Assembly: GCA_946404495.1 (NCBI GenBank)
Contig: CAMJDT010000025.1
Span: forward strand, 1 to 38,293
DNA from: an uncultured Bacteroidales bacterium
Lineage (GTDB): Bacteria > Bacteroidota > Bacteroidia > Bacteroidales > Paludibacteraceae
Direction: 5' to 3'
Length of the DNA: 38,293 bases
Shown here: in pieces, positions 16,672 through 26,120 of the stretch
How the letters are laid out: each line of letters begins with the position of its first letter
Position numbering within the stretch: position 1 is the first letter of the stretch
Made by a program: the position numbers and the translations under genes
Notes under the pieces: generated by a model
Databases searched by the model: none
Seen by the model: only the letters and a program-made list of their open reading frames with translations
Told to the model about the DNA's origin: nothing

Positions 16672-17112
16672 ATGACTATTAACGAAATACAAGACGAAAT
16701 CATCGATACCTTCTCGTCCTTTGACGACTGGATGGATCGATACGCTCTCCTCATCGAGGAAGGCAACAGCCTCCCCAAGTTGGACGAGAAAGACAAGACC
16801 GAACAGAATCTGATAGACGGCTGTCAGTCCAAGGTTTGGTTTACCGCCGAACTTCAACATAACGAAAAGGGCCAATCTATCGTGATCTATCACGGCGATA
16901 GTGACGCTGTCCTGGTGCGCGGTATCGTAGCATTGCTCATCCGCGTGCTCTCAGGTCACACACCAAAAGAAATCGCCGATGCAGAATTATACTTCATCGA
17001 CGATATTCAACTCCGGGAACATCTATCCCCCACCCGATCCAACGGGCTCAGCGCTATGCTTAAGCAGATGCGTCTATTCGCACTCGCGTACCTTGCCGTC
17101 GGCAAAGATTAA
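16672..17112 (+). CDS. sufE: Cysteine desulfuration protein SufE
   Basis: A 146-aa protein. The conserved Cys in LIDGCQSKVWF (about residue 47) accepts sulfane sulfur from the SufS desulfurase and passes it to the Suf scaffold for Fe-S cluster assembly. It also has LPKLDEKDKTEQN, GDSDAVLVRGIVALLIRVLSG and LSPTRSNGLSAMLKQMR. The length is typical. Its last 39 bp overlap the convergent ftsE-like gene, so the two 3' ends are antisense to each other. Confidence 0.95.
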   Translation: MTINEIQDEIIDTFSSFDDWMDRYALLIEEGNSLPKLDEKDKTEQNLIDGCQSKVWFTAELQHNEKGQSIVIYHGDSDAVLVRGIVALLIRVLSGHTPKEIADAELYFIDDIQLREHLSPTRSNGLSAMLKQMRLFALAYLAVGKD

Positions 17113-17739
17113 CTTGCGACCCGGGAACAGCTCCGGCCAGAGGGGATTGTGCGTTGACATGATCACCGTCATTCCGGCTTGGCTGATGCTATTGAGCAAC
17201 TCCATGATCTCGCGGGCGGTCTCGGCATCGAGATTGCCGGTAGGTTCGTCCGCCAGGATGATCTCCGGCGAGTTCAATAAGGCCCGGGCAATCACTACAC
17301 GTTGCTGTTCGCCGCCGCTCAACCGATACGGCATCTTATAGCGCTTATCCTGCATACCTACCTGCTCCAGAATCGACGCAACGTGATTCTTCATCACCTT
17401 GGTGTCCTTCCAGCCCGTAGCACGCAGCACAAAGAGCAGATTCTCCTCCACGGTGCGGTCGGTGAGCAGTTGGAAGTCCTGAAAGACGATGCCAATCTTG
17501 CGTCTGAGGTACGGTATCTGGCGACGCGAGAGGTTGCGGAGATCGTAATCCGAGAACTTCGCTTCGCCATCATAGATCGGCAGCTCGCCATAGAATGTCT
17601 TCATCAGCGATGACTTACCGCTACCTACCCTACCTAACAGATAGACCAAGTCGCCGGCATTGACCTCCAGCGTCACGTCGCGGAGCACAACCTGCTCGTC
17701 CTGACGCACCTCTACATTATGATAACTGATTAATGCCAT
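17074..17739 (-). CDS. ftsE: FtsE-like ABC transporter ATP-binding protein
   Basis: A 221-aa ATPase from ATG 17739. Walker A is GRVGSGKSSLMK, the Q-loop GIVFQDFQLL, the signature RLSGGEQQRVVIARALL, Walker B ILADEPTGNLD and the H-loop STHN. The layout (VFQDFQLLTDRTVEENL) is that of FtsE, which with FtsX controls peptidoglycan hydrolysis at division. No ftsX lies next to it here, which is common in Bacteroidetes, so another short MacB/LolD-type ATPase cannot be excluded. Its 3' end overlaps sufE. Upstream lies the coiled-coil DUF349 gene with a 24-bp tandem repeat between. Confidence 0.85.
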   Translation of the reverse strand: MALISYHNVEVRQDEQVVLRDVTLEVNAGDLVYLLGRVGSGKSSLMKTFYGELPIYDGEAKFSDYDLRNLSRRQIPYLRRKIGIVFQDFQLLTDRTVEENLLFVLRATGWKDTKVMKNHVASILEQVGMQDKRYKMPYRLSGGEQQRVVIARALLNSPEIILADEPTGNLDAETAREIMELLNSISQAGMTVIMSTHNPLWPELFPGRKLIFADGKVRECE

Positions 17740-17799
17740 CAATACAACATTACATCATTCTATCAATACAACATTACATCATTCTATCAATACAACATT
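17738..17799. repeat. 24-bp tandem repeat (2.6 copies) between DUF349 gene and ftsE
   Basis: Units ATCAATACAACATTACATCA plus TTCT at 17738-17761 and 17762-17785, then a partial third unit from 17786. The ftsE start codon lies at the edge of the first unit, so each copy adds 24 bp to the leader. There are no CRISPR-like spacers. Confidence 0.9.
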
Positions 17800-17803
17800 G
17801 ATA

Positions 17804-19279
17804 TTATTCCATCATTTTCTCCTCGAGGGTCTTCAGCTGTGCCTTGAGTGCATCAATCTTCTTCTGCATATCCTGCACGAGCTTATTGGCCGACTTGCTC
17901 TTACCGGTGAAGAAGAGGATATTATTCTCAGCCGTCTTGATCTCCTGCTGCAGCGTTTCGTACATGCGTGCGAGCTTATTCTTATCGCCCGATTGCATGA
18001 TACGTTCGCCGCGTTCTTTCTGACGTTCGCCGCGCTCCTGACGCTCGGTCTCACGCTTGCGGTTGAAGAAGCTGTCACAGGTCTCGGTAAACTGTTTCCA
18101 AATCTCGTCGCTGTACTTGCGCGCCACGGGACCGATGGTCTTCCACTTCTTCTGCAGTTGGATCATCATATCCGTAGCTTCGCTCGTGAGTTCGCCGTTG
18201 AGCAACTCTTGTGCTTGCTGTAGGAGCTCGCGTTTCTGCTTGAGGTTCTCGTTGAACTGGTCGCGAATCGTCTTATAGAAACGGGTCTTGGCGCGGAAGA
18301 ATCCGTCCGTCAGCGCACGGTACTCTTCATAGATAGACTGGTTGTATTTGCGCGGAGCAAAACCGATAGCACGCCAACGGTTCTGGATCTCCTGAATCTT
18401 CTCGGTGAGTTCGTCCCACTTTCTATTGGAGCGGATGTCGTATTCGCCGGCCTCGTTCTTAAAGGCATCCAGCAGTTCGTGCAACTCCTGAATCAGGCCT
18501 TGCTTCTTGGTCAGATTCTCCTGCTCCTTCTCATGCAGCGAGTCAAAATAAGCCTGATGCTTCTTATTGATCACGGTGCTGGCCTCCTTGAAGCGGTTCC
18601 AGAGATCCTCTCTGAGTTCGCGAGCCACGGGGCCGATCTCCGCCCACTCGTCGTGGAGTTGCTGCAAGGCGCGACTGGCCTCAACGATATTGGGATTCTC
18701 TTTCAGCTTCTCGGCAGCCTCGCAGAGCAAGGTCTTCATCTCCAGGTTCTTCTTGAAATCCAGATCGCGCAACTCGATATTGATTTTCACCAGGTCATAG
18801 AATTGCTCCTGGTATTGCTGGTATTGTTTCCAGATCTCTTGCGCCTTGGGTGCGGGCACGGGACCGATATTTTTCCACTCTGCCTGCAGATCACGCATCT
18901 TCTGCAGATTACCCATTACATCGGCGGTCTCAGCTTGCGCCATCTCCTTCATCTGCGAGAGGATATTCTCCTTGCGCAACAGGTTCTGCGCCTGCTCCTG
19001 CTCGATCTGCTTCTGCAACTCTGCACGCTTCTGCTTATAGACATTCAGCAACTCCTTAAACGCTTGCTCCGTCTCATCCAAGACGGGTTGCCAGTTCTCC
19101 AGCACCTCTCCGGCGTCCTCTGCGGCTTTCTCCGCAGCCTCTTTCAGGGCAGCCTGCTCGTCGTGGTACTGACGATAGAAACGGCTTTTCACGTCCTCTA
19201 CTTGTTCTTTTACTTCATTCACGTTTTGCTCAATCAGAGCCTTCAACTCCTCTAGGAGTTCCTGCTTGTCATTTGTCAT
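17804..19279 (-). CDS. DUF349 repeat coiled-coil protein
   Basis: A 491-aa acidic and basic helical protein, MTNDKQELLEELKALIEQNV, with at least four DUF349 modules: WKNIGPVPAPKAQEIWKQY, WAEIGPVARELREDLWNRF, WRAIGFAPRKYNQSIYEEY and WKTIGPVARKYSDEIWKQF. It ends with a C-terminal coiled coil, KIDALKAQLKTLEEKMME. No signal peptide or membrane segment is seen, so it is cytoplasmic. The family occurs widely in Bacteroidetes and Actinobacteria without settled function; some members have been linked to nucleic-acid or cell-wall processes. It has its own promoter at 19354-19384, and the ftsE-like gene follows. Function not inferred further. Confidence 0.85.
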   Translation of the reverse strand: MTNDKQELLEELKALIEQNVNEVKEQVEDVKSRFYRQYHDEQAALKEAAEKAAEDAGEVLENWQPVLDETEQAFKELLNVYKQKRAELQKQIEQEQAQNLLRKENILSQMKEMAQAETADVMGNLQKMRDLQAEWKNIGPVPAPKAQEIWKQYQQYQEQFYDLVKINIELRDLDFKKNLEMKTLLCEAAEKLKENPNIVEASRALQQLHDEWAEIGPVARELREDLWNRFKEASTVINKKHQAYFDSLHEKEQENLTKKQGLIQELHELLDAFKNEAGEYDIRSNRKWDELTEKIQEIQNRWRAIGFAPRKYNQSIYEEYRALTDGFFRAKTRFYKTIRDQFNENLKQKRELLQQAQELLNGELTSEATDMMIQLQKKWKTIGPVARKYSDEIWKQFTETCDSFFNRKRETERQERGERQKERGERIMQSGDKNKLARMYETLQQEIKTAENNILFFTGKSKSANKLVQDMQKKIDALKAQLKTLEEKMME

Positions 19280-19353
19280 AATCTTACAAGCGCTTAGCGC
19301 ATTTACAGTTAAATTTATACATCGGGTCAGAGACCTTCTGCGGTATCAGGCTG

Positions 19354-19384
19354 CAAAGATACAAAAAAATTCTCATATACACAA
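19354..19384 (-). promoter_or_regulatory. Bacteroidetes promoter for the DUF349 gene
   Basis: Minus strand: TTG at 19384-19382, 20 bp, TATCTTTG at 19361-19354. It is divergent from the TPR gene promoter, within the 194-bp region between the two genes. Confidence 0.8.
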
Positions 19385-19401
19385 AAAAAATTCATAATTA
19401 T

Positions 19402-19432
19402 TTGTCCAATCCGATATTTTTTCGTACCTTTG
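19402..19432 (+). promoter_or_regulatory. Bacteroidetes promoter for the TPR gene
   Basis: TTG at 19402-19404, 20 bp, TACCTTTG at 19425-19432, about 40 bp before the ATG at 19474. Confidence 0.8.
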
Positions 19433-19473
19433 CACCGAAAAACAAGAATAACCGGTAATAATTTGGTACAAAA

Positions 19474-21105
19474 ATGAACAAAATTCTCATCCTTATCCCG
19501 TCCCTGCTCTGCAGCCTGATGACATTCGCGGGCAGCAAGGAGCCTACCTCGTACTTCTATCAACGCGGCATCGAAGCGCTCGATGAAGGCGACAACGAAA
19601 AAGCCCTCGAAATGTTCGATCGCGAACTCAATACGAACCCCAAGAACGGATACGCCAGCCTCTATAGGGGTGCGGCTTATGCCAACCTGGCTAAATACGA
19701 CTACGCAAAATACGACTTCGACTTCGCGATCGCTCACCTGCCTAAGAAAGACAAGACCCGCCTTGCGTCGGCTTACCGCCTGCGCGCGATGCTGTATCTC
19801 GACATATCGGATACCGTAGCTGCACTCTCCGACTATGCTCTCGCCATCAAGTACGATCCTACGGAATACGACTACTACGAAGAGCGTGCAGAGATCTACT
19901 ACCAACTCGGCGACTATACGACCGGCAATGCAGACTATCTGCATATGATTGAACTCGAGCCGTACACCACCACCGGATATATGGGCTTGGGACGCAACCT
20001 AATGGAGAGTGAGCAATACGAGAACGCCATCGATCAGTTCTCCTATGTCATGACGCTTGACTCCGACTACATGCAGCCTTACGGATTCCGTGGAGAGTGC
20101 TACATCAAGCAGCATAAGTACGAAGAGGGCATCTCCGACCTCATCAAAGCCATCAGTAAGGACGAGAACCGCAAGGCTATCTTCAATTTCATTCACCTCG
20201 ACCGCGCTGCTCTCGACCTCGCCATCACCCAACTCCGCCTCCAAATCAACAAGACCCCTAATCAATACACCCTATATATCTGCGGAGGACTGCTGCATGA
20301 GAACCTCGGACTCTATGGCAAGGCTATTTCGTACTTCCGGGAAGCCCAAGCGGTGGACCCCGACACGTGGTACGACTCCAAGATGGCCGTTTGCTACCAA
20401 AAGATGGGAGACTTCGTCAATGCCATCCGTTGCCAAAAGACCGTCTATGATAACGACACCACGGATGCCTACAGCACCTATTTAATCGCTGAATACTACT
20501 ACGAACTCGACTCCGTGGATGCCGCACTACGGTGGATCAACCGATGTATCGAACTGGCACCCGATGAAGCCGTCCCCTATGCCACGCGTGCCGGATTTTA
20601 CTATAAGGAAGGACGCTATGAAGAAGCCTTGGAGGATTATAATCTCTCCATATCGCTGGATTCGAATTCCCCGACCACCTACCTCTATCGCGGCCGCACC
20701 CATCAATTGCTTGGAGATACGACACAGGCCAAAAGCGACTACTACCACACGATTATCCTCACCGAAATCCCGGATAAAGATTGCGTAGCGCAATATGCCT
20801 ATCTGTTTTTGGGTGACACGGTTAACGCCACAGTAGTGATGGAAATTATTCTCCGGAATTATCCGGATAGCGAGAGTGAATACGATGCTGCGTGCATCTA
20901 TTCATTAAGCGGAAATACGGATCTGGCGCTCCAACATCTCCGTCTCGCCTTGGAGCAAGGCTATCGGATGTTCCATCATATTCTCAAAGACCCCGACCTC
21001 GCTAACCTACGCGCAACAGAAGGCTTCCGTCCGCTGTACGACGAATACTACGCGATCTTCCTCAAAGAGTTGCAAGACCTACCCGCTCTCACGAACGGTC
21101 AATAA
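19474..21105 (+). CDS. Secreted tetratricopeptide-repeat protein
   Basis: A 543-aa protein with signal peptide MNKILILIPSLLCSLMTFAG, so periplasmic or outer-membrane associated. The remainder is TPR units along its length, such as GIEALDEGDNEKALEMFDRE, NPKNGYASLYRGAAYANLAK, YGFRGECYIKQHKYEEGISD and YATRAGFYYKEGRYEEALED, with a final C-terminal unit AACIYSLSGNTDLALQHLRL. TPRs are protein-binding scaffolds, and no enzymatic domain is visible. It is a monocistronic unit with its own promoter, convergent with the LptF/G permease gene. The binding partner is unknown. Confidence 0.85.
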   Translation: MNKILILIPSLLCSLMTFAGSKEPTSYFYQRGIEALDEGDNEKALEMFDRELNTNPKNGYASLYRGAAYANLAKYDYAKYDFDFAIAHLPKKDKTRLASAYRLRAMLYLDISDTVAALSDYALAIKYDPTEYDYYEERAEIYYQLGDYTTGNADYLHMIELEPYTTTGYMGLGRNLMESEQYENAIDQFSYVMTLDSDYMQPYGFRGECYIKQHKYEEGISDLIKAISKDENRKAIFNFIHLDRAALDLAITQLRLQINKTPNQYTLYICGGLLHENLGLYGKAISYFREAQAVDPDTWYDSKMAVCYQKMGDFVNAIRCQKTVYDNDTTDAYSTYLIAEYYYELDSVDAALRWINRCIELAPDEAVPYATRAGFYYKEGRYEEALEDYNLSISLDSNSPTTYLYRGRTHQLLGDTTQAKSDYYHTIILTEIPDKDCVAQYAYLFLGDTVNATVVMEIILRNYPDSESEYDAACIYSLSGNTDLALQHLRLALEQGYRMFHHILKDPDLANLRATEGFRPLYDEYYAIFLKELQDLPALTNGQ

Positions 21106-21202
21106 TTAGTTGAATCAAAGTGTTCTGAAAGTAAGGTTCTCGGTACATGGTCCCGTGATGGTCCTGTTCTCCTTTTCACATTCGCTCGCAGCAATACGTG
21201 CT

Positions 21203-22681
21203 CTATGAGCGAGAAACATTGCGTAGAAGTTTGCGGCGGATGCGTTCGAATACCTTGAGCCATGCCTCGGGATTGAGCAGCGCTGCGTCCGTAGCTGCTT
21301 TGTAGGTAAGGAAAATACCGATCGGGAGCAATACGAATGACGACAGCCACATACCCGCCCACACAGGCCACAAGGCTTCGCGTGCCATCTTATAGCCCGT
21401 ATTGTCGATGATATAATAGATCACGAACAGCACCACGCTTATCACAATAGGCGCTCCCATTCCTCCCTTGCGGATAATGGCGCCAAGCGGAGCACCGATG
21501 AAGAAGAAGATTAGACACGCAAAGGCGAGGGTAAACTTACGGTGCAGTTCGATCTCGTGCTTACGGATATAATACTTATAATCCTCAAGCATGATATTGT
21601 TATACTGAACAAGGTCTTTCTTTTGCCTTGCGCGCTCTACGGCTGTACCGAGGGCGCGTAGCCGTTTCTTGGGCGAGAGCGCCATAAAGAGGGAATCTAT
21701 GTTATGGCTTGCAATGACCTGCGGAGAAATCTCCCCTATCTCAAGATTGTCGTTGCTCTCGCGATTGAAGTAATTCTTGCGCAATAGCTCCTGCGATTGC
21801 TGTACGGCGCGATCATGCGCCAGCACCTGCACGGAGTCAATGGAGCGGACGAGTTTATAGACATCCTTGGAGACATGTTGGTCGGCTAAGACGGACTCGT
21901 CGTAGCGCTTGAGATCGGTATCAAACTCGATGAGCATCTCCTTGTAGCCAAATATCTCGCGCCGGTAAGGCACGTTTTTTCGGGACTTGGTCGCGTTCTG
22001 CTGCTGACGGTCGAGGTTCTCAAAGCCTTCGCCGGAGTGGAGGCATAGTTTGAGGTAATGATGATCGGCAGTTACCATCAGCTGTCCGGAGTCCGAAACG
22101 AGCACGGTAGCGTCCTGAAAGCCGTCGGAGTAGTCATAGATCATCAGGTCGTAGAGCATACCCGTCTTGGGGTTCTTCCGCTCCACATAGATCATATAGC
22201 CGGGTACGCCGTTGTAGAACTCTCCGGGCGGGATATCCAGTTCGGGGCTCTTCTGGCGAAGCGAGAAAATGAGTGCCCACAGTTTGGCCTGCGACATCGG
22301 CAGGACGTAATTGGAGAAGAAGAAAGCGCCTACGCAAAGCAATGCGATGCTCACCGTCAGAGAACGCATTATGCGGAAGAGCGAGACGCCGGCGGCTTTC
22401 ATCGCCGTGAGTTCGAATTTCTCGCCCAGGTTGCCAAAGCACATGAGCGATGCCAACAGGATTGCCAACGGCAAGGCCAACGGCACGACGGACATTACGG
22501 AATAGACGAAGAACTCCGCCAAGACAGATACCTCAACGCCCTTACCGACCAGATCACGCACATGCACCCAAAGGAACTGCATCAGCAGAATGAACGAAGC
22601 GATGAGAAACGTCATGAAGAAGAGACCAAGGAAATTCCTCAGCAAATACAAGTCGATTCTCTTCAACAGATGTCTTCTCAT
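21203..22681 (-). CDS. LptF/LptG (YjgP/YjgQ) family permease
   Basis: A 492-aa protein, MRRHLLKRIDLYLLRNFLGL, with membrane helices near residues 13-33, about 50-75 and 95-115, a long periplasmic region (GVPGYMIYVERKNPKTGMLY, VTADHHYLKLCLHSGEGFEN), and three C-terminal helices (FTLAFACLIFFFIGAPLGAI, VISVVLFVIYYIIDNTGYKM, LPIGIFLTYKAA). This is the LptF/LptG architecture: the inner-membrane part of the LPS exporter, powered by LptB. LptF and LptG cannot be told apart here. It is longer than the E. coli proteins, as usual in Bacteroidetes. It follows cdd by 43 bp at the end of the rimP operon. The window also encodes LptD, the outer-membrane end of the same machine. Confidence 0.9.
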   Translation of the reverse strand: MRRHLLKRIDLYLLRNFLGLFFMTFLIASFILLMQFLWVHVRDLVGKGVEVSVLAEFFVYSVMSVVPLALPLAILLASLMCFGNLGEKFELTAMKAAGVSLFRIMRSLTVSIALLCVGAFFFSNYVLPMSQAKLWALIFSLRQKSPELDIPPGEFYNGVPGYMIYVERKNPKTGMLYDLMIYDYSDGFQDATVLVSDSGQLMVTADHHYLKLCLHSGEGFENLDRQQQNATKSRKNVPYRREIFGYKEMLIEFDTDLKRYDESVLADQHVSKDVYKLVRSIDSVQVLAHDRAVQQSQELLRKNYFNRESNDNLEIGEISPQVIASHNIDSLFMALSPKKRLRALGTAVERARQKKDLVQYNNIMLEDYKYYIRKHEIELHRKFTLAFACLIFFFIGAPLGAIIRKGGMGAPIVISVVLFVIYYIIDNTGYKMAREALWPVWAGMWLSSFVLLPIGIFLTYKAATDAALLNPEAWLKVFERIRRKLLRNVSRS

Positions 22682-22724
22682 CGTCTTTCTATCGACGAAA
22701 TGAATTAGGTCTCAAGGGTTGCGC

Positions 22725-23210
22725 TCAATGTTTCGGCAGGTCTTCTGCGAAGAAACCGAGGGGCACGAGTTCATCTACGGAGTCGATGACATAGGTCACA
22801 TCTTGTCCGTAAAGCAGCACCTGAATAGGCTGTCTGTAGCGATGTTCGGTCTCCAGCATAACCTGTCGGCAACCGGCGCAAGGAGCGCCGGGTTCGCTCG
22901 TAAACCTCCCCTCCGCATAGCACGCTATCGCGAGAGCCTCAACCGGCTGGTCGGGATAGTTGGCATTGGCTGCAAACAAGGCGGTACGCTCCGCGCAGAG
23001 ACCGCTCGGATACGCCGCATTCTCCTGATTGGAGCCTCGTACGATCGTGCCGTTCTTCAGGCGCACAGCCGCTCCTACCCGGAAGTGAGAGTACGGCGAA
23101 TAGGAGTTGCGCGTCATCCGTTTAGCCTCTTCGATAAGCGTTTGCTGCTGTTCAGAGAGTTCGTCCCACTGATAGCGATGGATAGTTGTCGTAATACAAA
23201 GGTCTTTCAT
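22725..23210 (-). CDS. cdd: Cytidine deaminase
   Basis: A 161-aa zinc enzyme that converts cytidine and deoxycytidine to uridine forms. The zinc and proton-transfer motif CAERTALF and the second motif PCAGCRQVM supply three Cys ligands and the catalytic Glu, as in the small tetrameric type. SYSPYSHFRVGAAV and the N-E-N-AAYPSGLC region bind substrate. It begins 12 bp after infB. It plays a pyrimidine-salvage role inside a translation operon. Confidence 0.93.
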   Translation of the reverse strand: MKDLCITTTIHRYQWDELSEQQQTLIEEAKRMTRNSYSPYSHFRVGAAVRLKNGTIVRGSNQENAAYPSGLCAERTALFAANANYPDQPVEALAIACYAEGRFTSEPGAPCAGCRQVMLETEHRYRQPIQVLLYGQDVTYVIDSVDELVPLGFFAEDLPKH

Positions 23211-23222
23211 AACGATTAGCGG

Positions 23223-26090
23223 TTAAAGGGTCTTGGCGACTTCGATTTGTTCGTAGGTCTCAATGAGGTCGCCTTCCTGAACATCATTGAAGTTCTTAAT
23301 GCTGATACCGCATTCCTGATTGAGACCGATTTCCTTGATATCATCTTTACCGTGTTTCAGGCCGCTGAGTTCGCCGGTGTGAATGACGATACCGTCACGG
23401 ATCACGCGGCATTTATTCTGGCGTTTGGCCTTACCTTCACGCACGATACAACCTGCGATCGTACCGACTTTGGAGATATGGAAGGTCTGCAGTACCTCAA
23501 GGGTCGCCGTCACTTCCTCCTTGATATCAGGCGAGAGCATACCGGCCATGGCTGCCTTGAGTTCCTCGATGGCATCGTAGATGATGCTGTAGACGCGAAT
23601 ATCCACCTCCTCGCTATCGGCCATCTTACGCGCCGTAGCGGTAGGACGTACGTTGAAGCCGACGATGATGGCGTTGGACGCGGCTGCGAGCAGTACGTCG
23701 CTATCCGAGATAGCACCTACGCCGCCATGAATGACGTTGACCTGAATATTCTCCGTCGAGAGCTTGATGAGCGAGTCGGTAAGAGCCTCCACGGAACCGT
23801 CCACATCGCCCTTGACGATGAGGTTGATCTCCTTGAAGTCACCGATAGCCAGACGACGTCCGATCTCGTCCAGACCAATATGTTTCTTGGTGCGGAGCGA
23901 CTGCTCGCGCTGGAGTTGCTCACGCTTGTTGGCAATATCGCGTGCCTCCTGCTCGGTGGGCAGTACATTGAATGCATCACCGGCCTGCGGAGCTCCGTTG
24001 AGACCCAATATCAGACAGGGTTCGCCGGGTAAGGCCTCCTGAATCTTCTGACCGCGCTCGTTGAACATCGCCTTGATCTTACCGTGGTAGGTTCCTGCCA
24101 GCACGATATCGCCTAGGTGAAGGGTTCCGTCGCTAACGAGTACCGTAGCCACATAGCCGCGACCCTTGTCCAGACTGGATTCGATAATCGAACCTTTGGC
24201 ACGACGTTTGGGGTTGGCCTTCAGTTCCAGCATATCCGCCTCTAATAGCACTTTCTCCAGCAGTTCATAGACGCCGTCGCCCTTCTTGGCCGAGATATCC
24301 TGACTCTGATACTTACCGCCCCAATCCTCCACGAGGATATTCATATTGCTCAGTTGCTCCTTGATCTTATCGGGATTGGCACCGGGCTTATCGCACTTGT
24401 TGATGGCAAAAATCATCGGCACACCGGCTGCCTGTGCGTGGTTGATAGCCTCCACGGTCTGCGGCATCACCGCATCGTCGGCTGCCACAATGATGATTGC
24501 TATATCCGTCACCTTCGCACCGCGAGCACGCATAGCCGTGAAGGCCTCGTGACCCGGCGTATCGAGGAAGGTGATATGACGTCCGTTCTTGAGTTTGACG
24601 TTGTACGCACCGATATGCTGGGTGATACCACCCGCCTCACCGGCGATGACGTTGGTATTGCGGATATGGTCCAAGAGCGAGGTCTTACCGTGGTCTACGT
24701 GACCCATTACGGTTACAATCGGGCAGCGTTCCTCGACATCCGACTCGTTGATTTGCTCATCGGCATTGATCTCTTCGGTCACATGGGCAGATACGTATTC
24801 GGTCGTGAAGCCGAACTCCTCGGCCACGAGGTTAATGGTCTCGGCATCCAGTCGCTGGTTGATTGAAACCATCACACCCAGCATCATACACGTTCCGATG
24901 ACCTTGGTCACAGGCACATTCATCATCGTAGCGAGGTCATTGGCCGTCACGAACTCGGTCAGCTTCAGCACCTTGCTCTGTGCCTGTTCTTCCGCACGAG
25001 CCTCTGCCATCTTTTCGCGTTCCTGCTCACGGCGCTCACGCTTATGCTTGCTGGTAGCGGTCTTACCTTTCTGACCCTGGAGACGGTTGAGCGTCTCCTT
25101 GATCTGGCGCTGTACTTCCTCGTCGTCGATCTCAACCTTCTGCCCTTTCTTCTTGGACGACTTACCGCCCTTCTGATTGCGAGCATCGTTGATATCGACC
25201 TTGTTCTGACGGATACGTTCGCGTTTGCGCTTTTCGCCATCCTTGCCGCCACCGGCATTACCACCGTTGTTAGCTCCGCCTTGACCCTTCTGCTGATTGC
25301 CTCCTTGTCCACTATTGGAGTTCTGCTGTTTCTGGGCACGACGTTCCGCCTCGCGTTTCTCGCGTTCGCGTTTCTTCTCCTCCTTGGATTTTTTCCCGGG
25401 GTGCGTAGCCTGGTTCAGGCTGTCCAGATCGATCTTACCCACCACCTTAGGCTGGTTCTTCAGTTGGGGTTTGCCCAATGTGAAGATCGGAGCTTTCGTC
25501 GTGGAGGGATTGCTCTGCGCTACGGGTTCGGGAGCCGACTGCTCGCGAACGGGAGCGGGCTCGGGTTTGGATTCCTGAGCGGGCTTCGCTTCCTCTACGG
25601 GCTTTGGCTCTTCAGAGGGTTTCACCTCTTCGCGCGCCTCCACCGGTGCTTGCTCTTTCACCTCCTCGCGGGGCTCTACGGGTGCCGGTTTGGGCTCCTC
25701 TACAACAGGCGTGCTCACCTTCGGAGCCTCAACGGGTTCCGGTTTGGGTTCGCTCTTCGGCGCAGGAGCCGGTTTGGGATTCAGATCAATCTTACCCACC
25801 ACCTTCGGCTTGGGTATCTCCGTCACGATATGATCGGGACGATTGTCCTCTTCGTCAATCTTAACGGTGCGGGGAATTTCACGTTCCTGGCGCTCTCGGG
25901 CCATTTGTTCCGCTTCCAGTTTGAGAGCCATGTCACGGTTGAATTCCTTGGCCAGAAGCAGATACAGGTTATCCTCGATACGCGTATTCGGATCGGTGGA
26001 TACCTCATGACCTTGCTTTTTGAAGAATTCGACGGCCGTGGACGTGCCAATGTTGAGTTCTTTACAAGCTTTTATGAGTTTTATCGCCAT
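23223..26090 (-). CDS. infB: Translation initiation factor IF-2
   Basis: A 955-aa protein. The N-terminal IF2N-like start is [21 protein letters not shown] long low-complexity region (about 90-370) is rich in Pro, Glu and Lys, contains KVVGKIDL twice, and then is Lys, Arg and Gly rich. A second IF2N domain covers about 375-425. The GTPase domain has GHVDHGKT (463-470), DTPGHEAF and NKCD, followed by the IF2 domains to the end. It delivers initiator tRNA to the 30S subunit. It lies in the conserved rimP-nusA-infB order, 30 bp after nusA. Confidence 0.97.
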   Translation of the reverse strand: MAIKLIKACKELNIGTSTAVEFFKKQGHEVSTDPNTRIEDNLYLLLAKEFNRDMALKLEAEQMARERQEREIPRTVKIDEEDNRPDHIVTEIPKPKVVGKIDLNPKPAPAPKSEPKPEPVEAPKVSTPVVEEPKPAPVEPREEVKEQAPVEAREEVKPSEEPKPVEEAKPAQESKPEPAPVREQSAPEPVAQSNPSTTKAPIFTLGKPQLKNQPKVVGKIDLDSLNQATHPGKKSKEEKKREREKREAERRAQKQQNSNSGQGGNQQKGQGGANNGGNAGGGKDGEKRKRERIRQNKVDINDARNQKGGKSSKKKGQKVEIDDEEVQRQIKETLNRLQGQKGKTATSKHKRERREQEREKMAEARAEEQAQSKVLKLTEFVTANDLATMMNVPVTKVIGTCMMLGVMVSINQRLDAETINLVAEEFGFTTEYVSAHVTEEINADEQINESDVEERCPIVTVMGHVDHGKTSLLDHIRNTNVIAGEAGGITQHIGAYNVKLKNGRHITFLDTPGHEAFTAMRARGAKVTDIAIIIVAADDAVMPQTVEAINHAQAAGVPMIFAINKCDKPGANPDKIKEQLSNMNILVEDWGGKYQSQDISAKKGDGVYELLEKVLLEADMLELKANPKRRAKGSIIESSLDKGRGYVATVLVSDGTLHLGDIVLAGTYHGKIKAMFNERGQKIQEALPGEPCLILGLNGAPQAGDAFNVLPTEQEARDIANKREQLQREQSLRTKKHIGLDEIGRRLAIGDFKEINLIVKGDVDGSVEALTDSLIKLSTENIQVNVIHGGVGAISDSDVLLAAASNAIIVGFNVRPTATARKMADSEEVDIRVYSIIYDAIEELKAAMAGMLSPDIKEEVTATLEVLQTFHISKVGTIAGCIVREGKAKRQNKCRVIRDGIVIHTGELSGLKHGKDDIKEIGLNQECGISIKNFNDVQEGDLIETYEQIEVAKTL

Positions 26091-26120
26091 AAACGTTTAT
26101 TTTATTGTTTTTATAAATTC

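Noticed and set aside
18479..19255. 258-codon plus-strand frame
   Set aside because: It is the Leu-rich shadow of the coiled-coil DUF349 gene.
21106..21202. Terminator between the convergent TPR and LptF/G genes
   Set aside because: Only a short TCGCTC/GAGCGA pairing with a long loop and direct repeats of GGTCC were found, without a T run.
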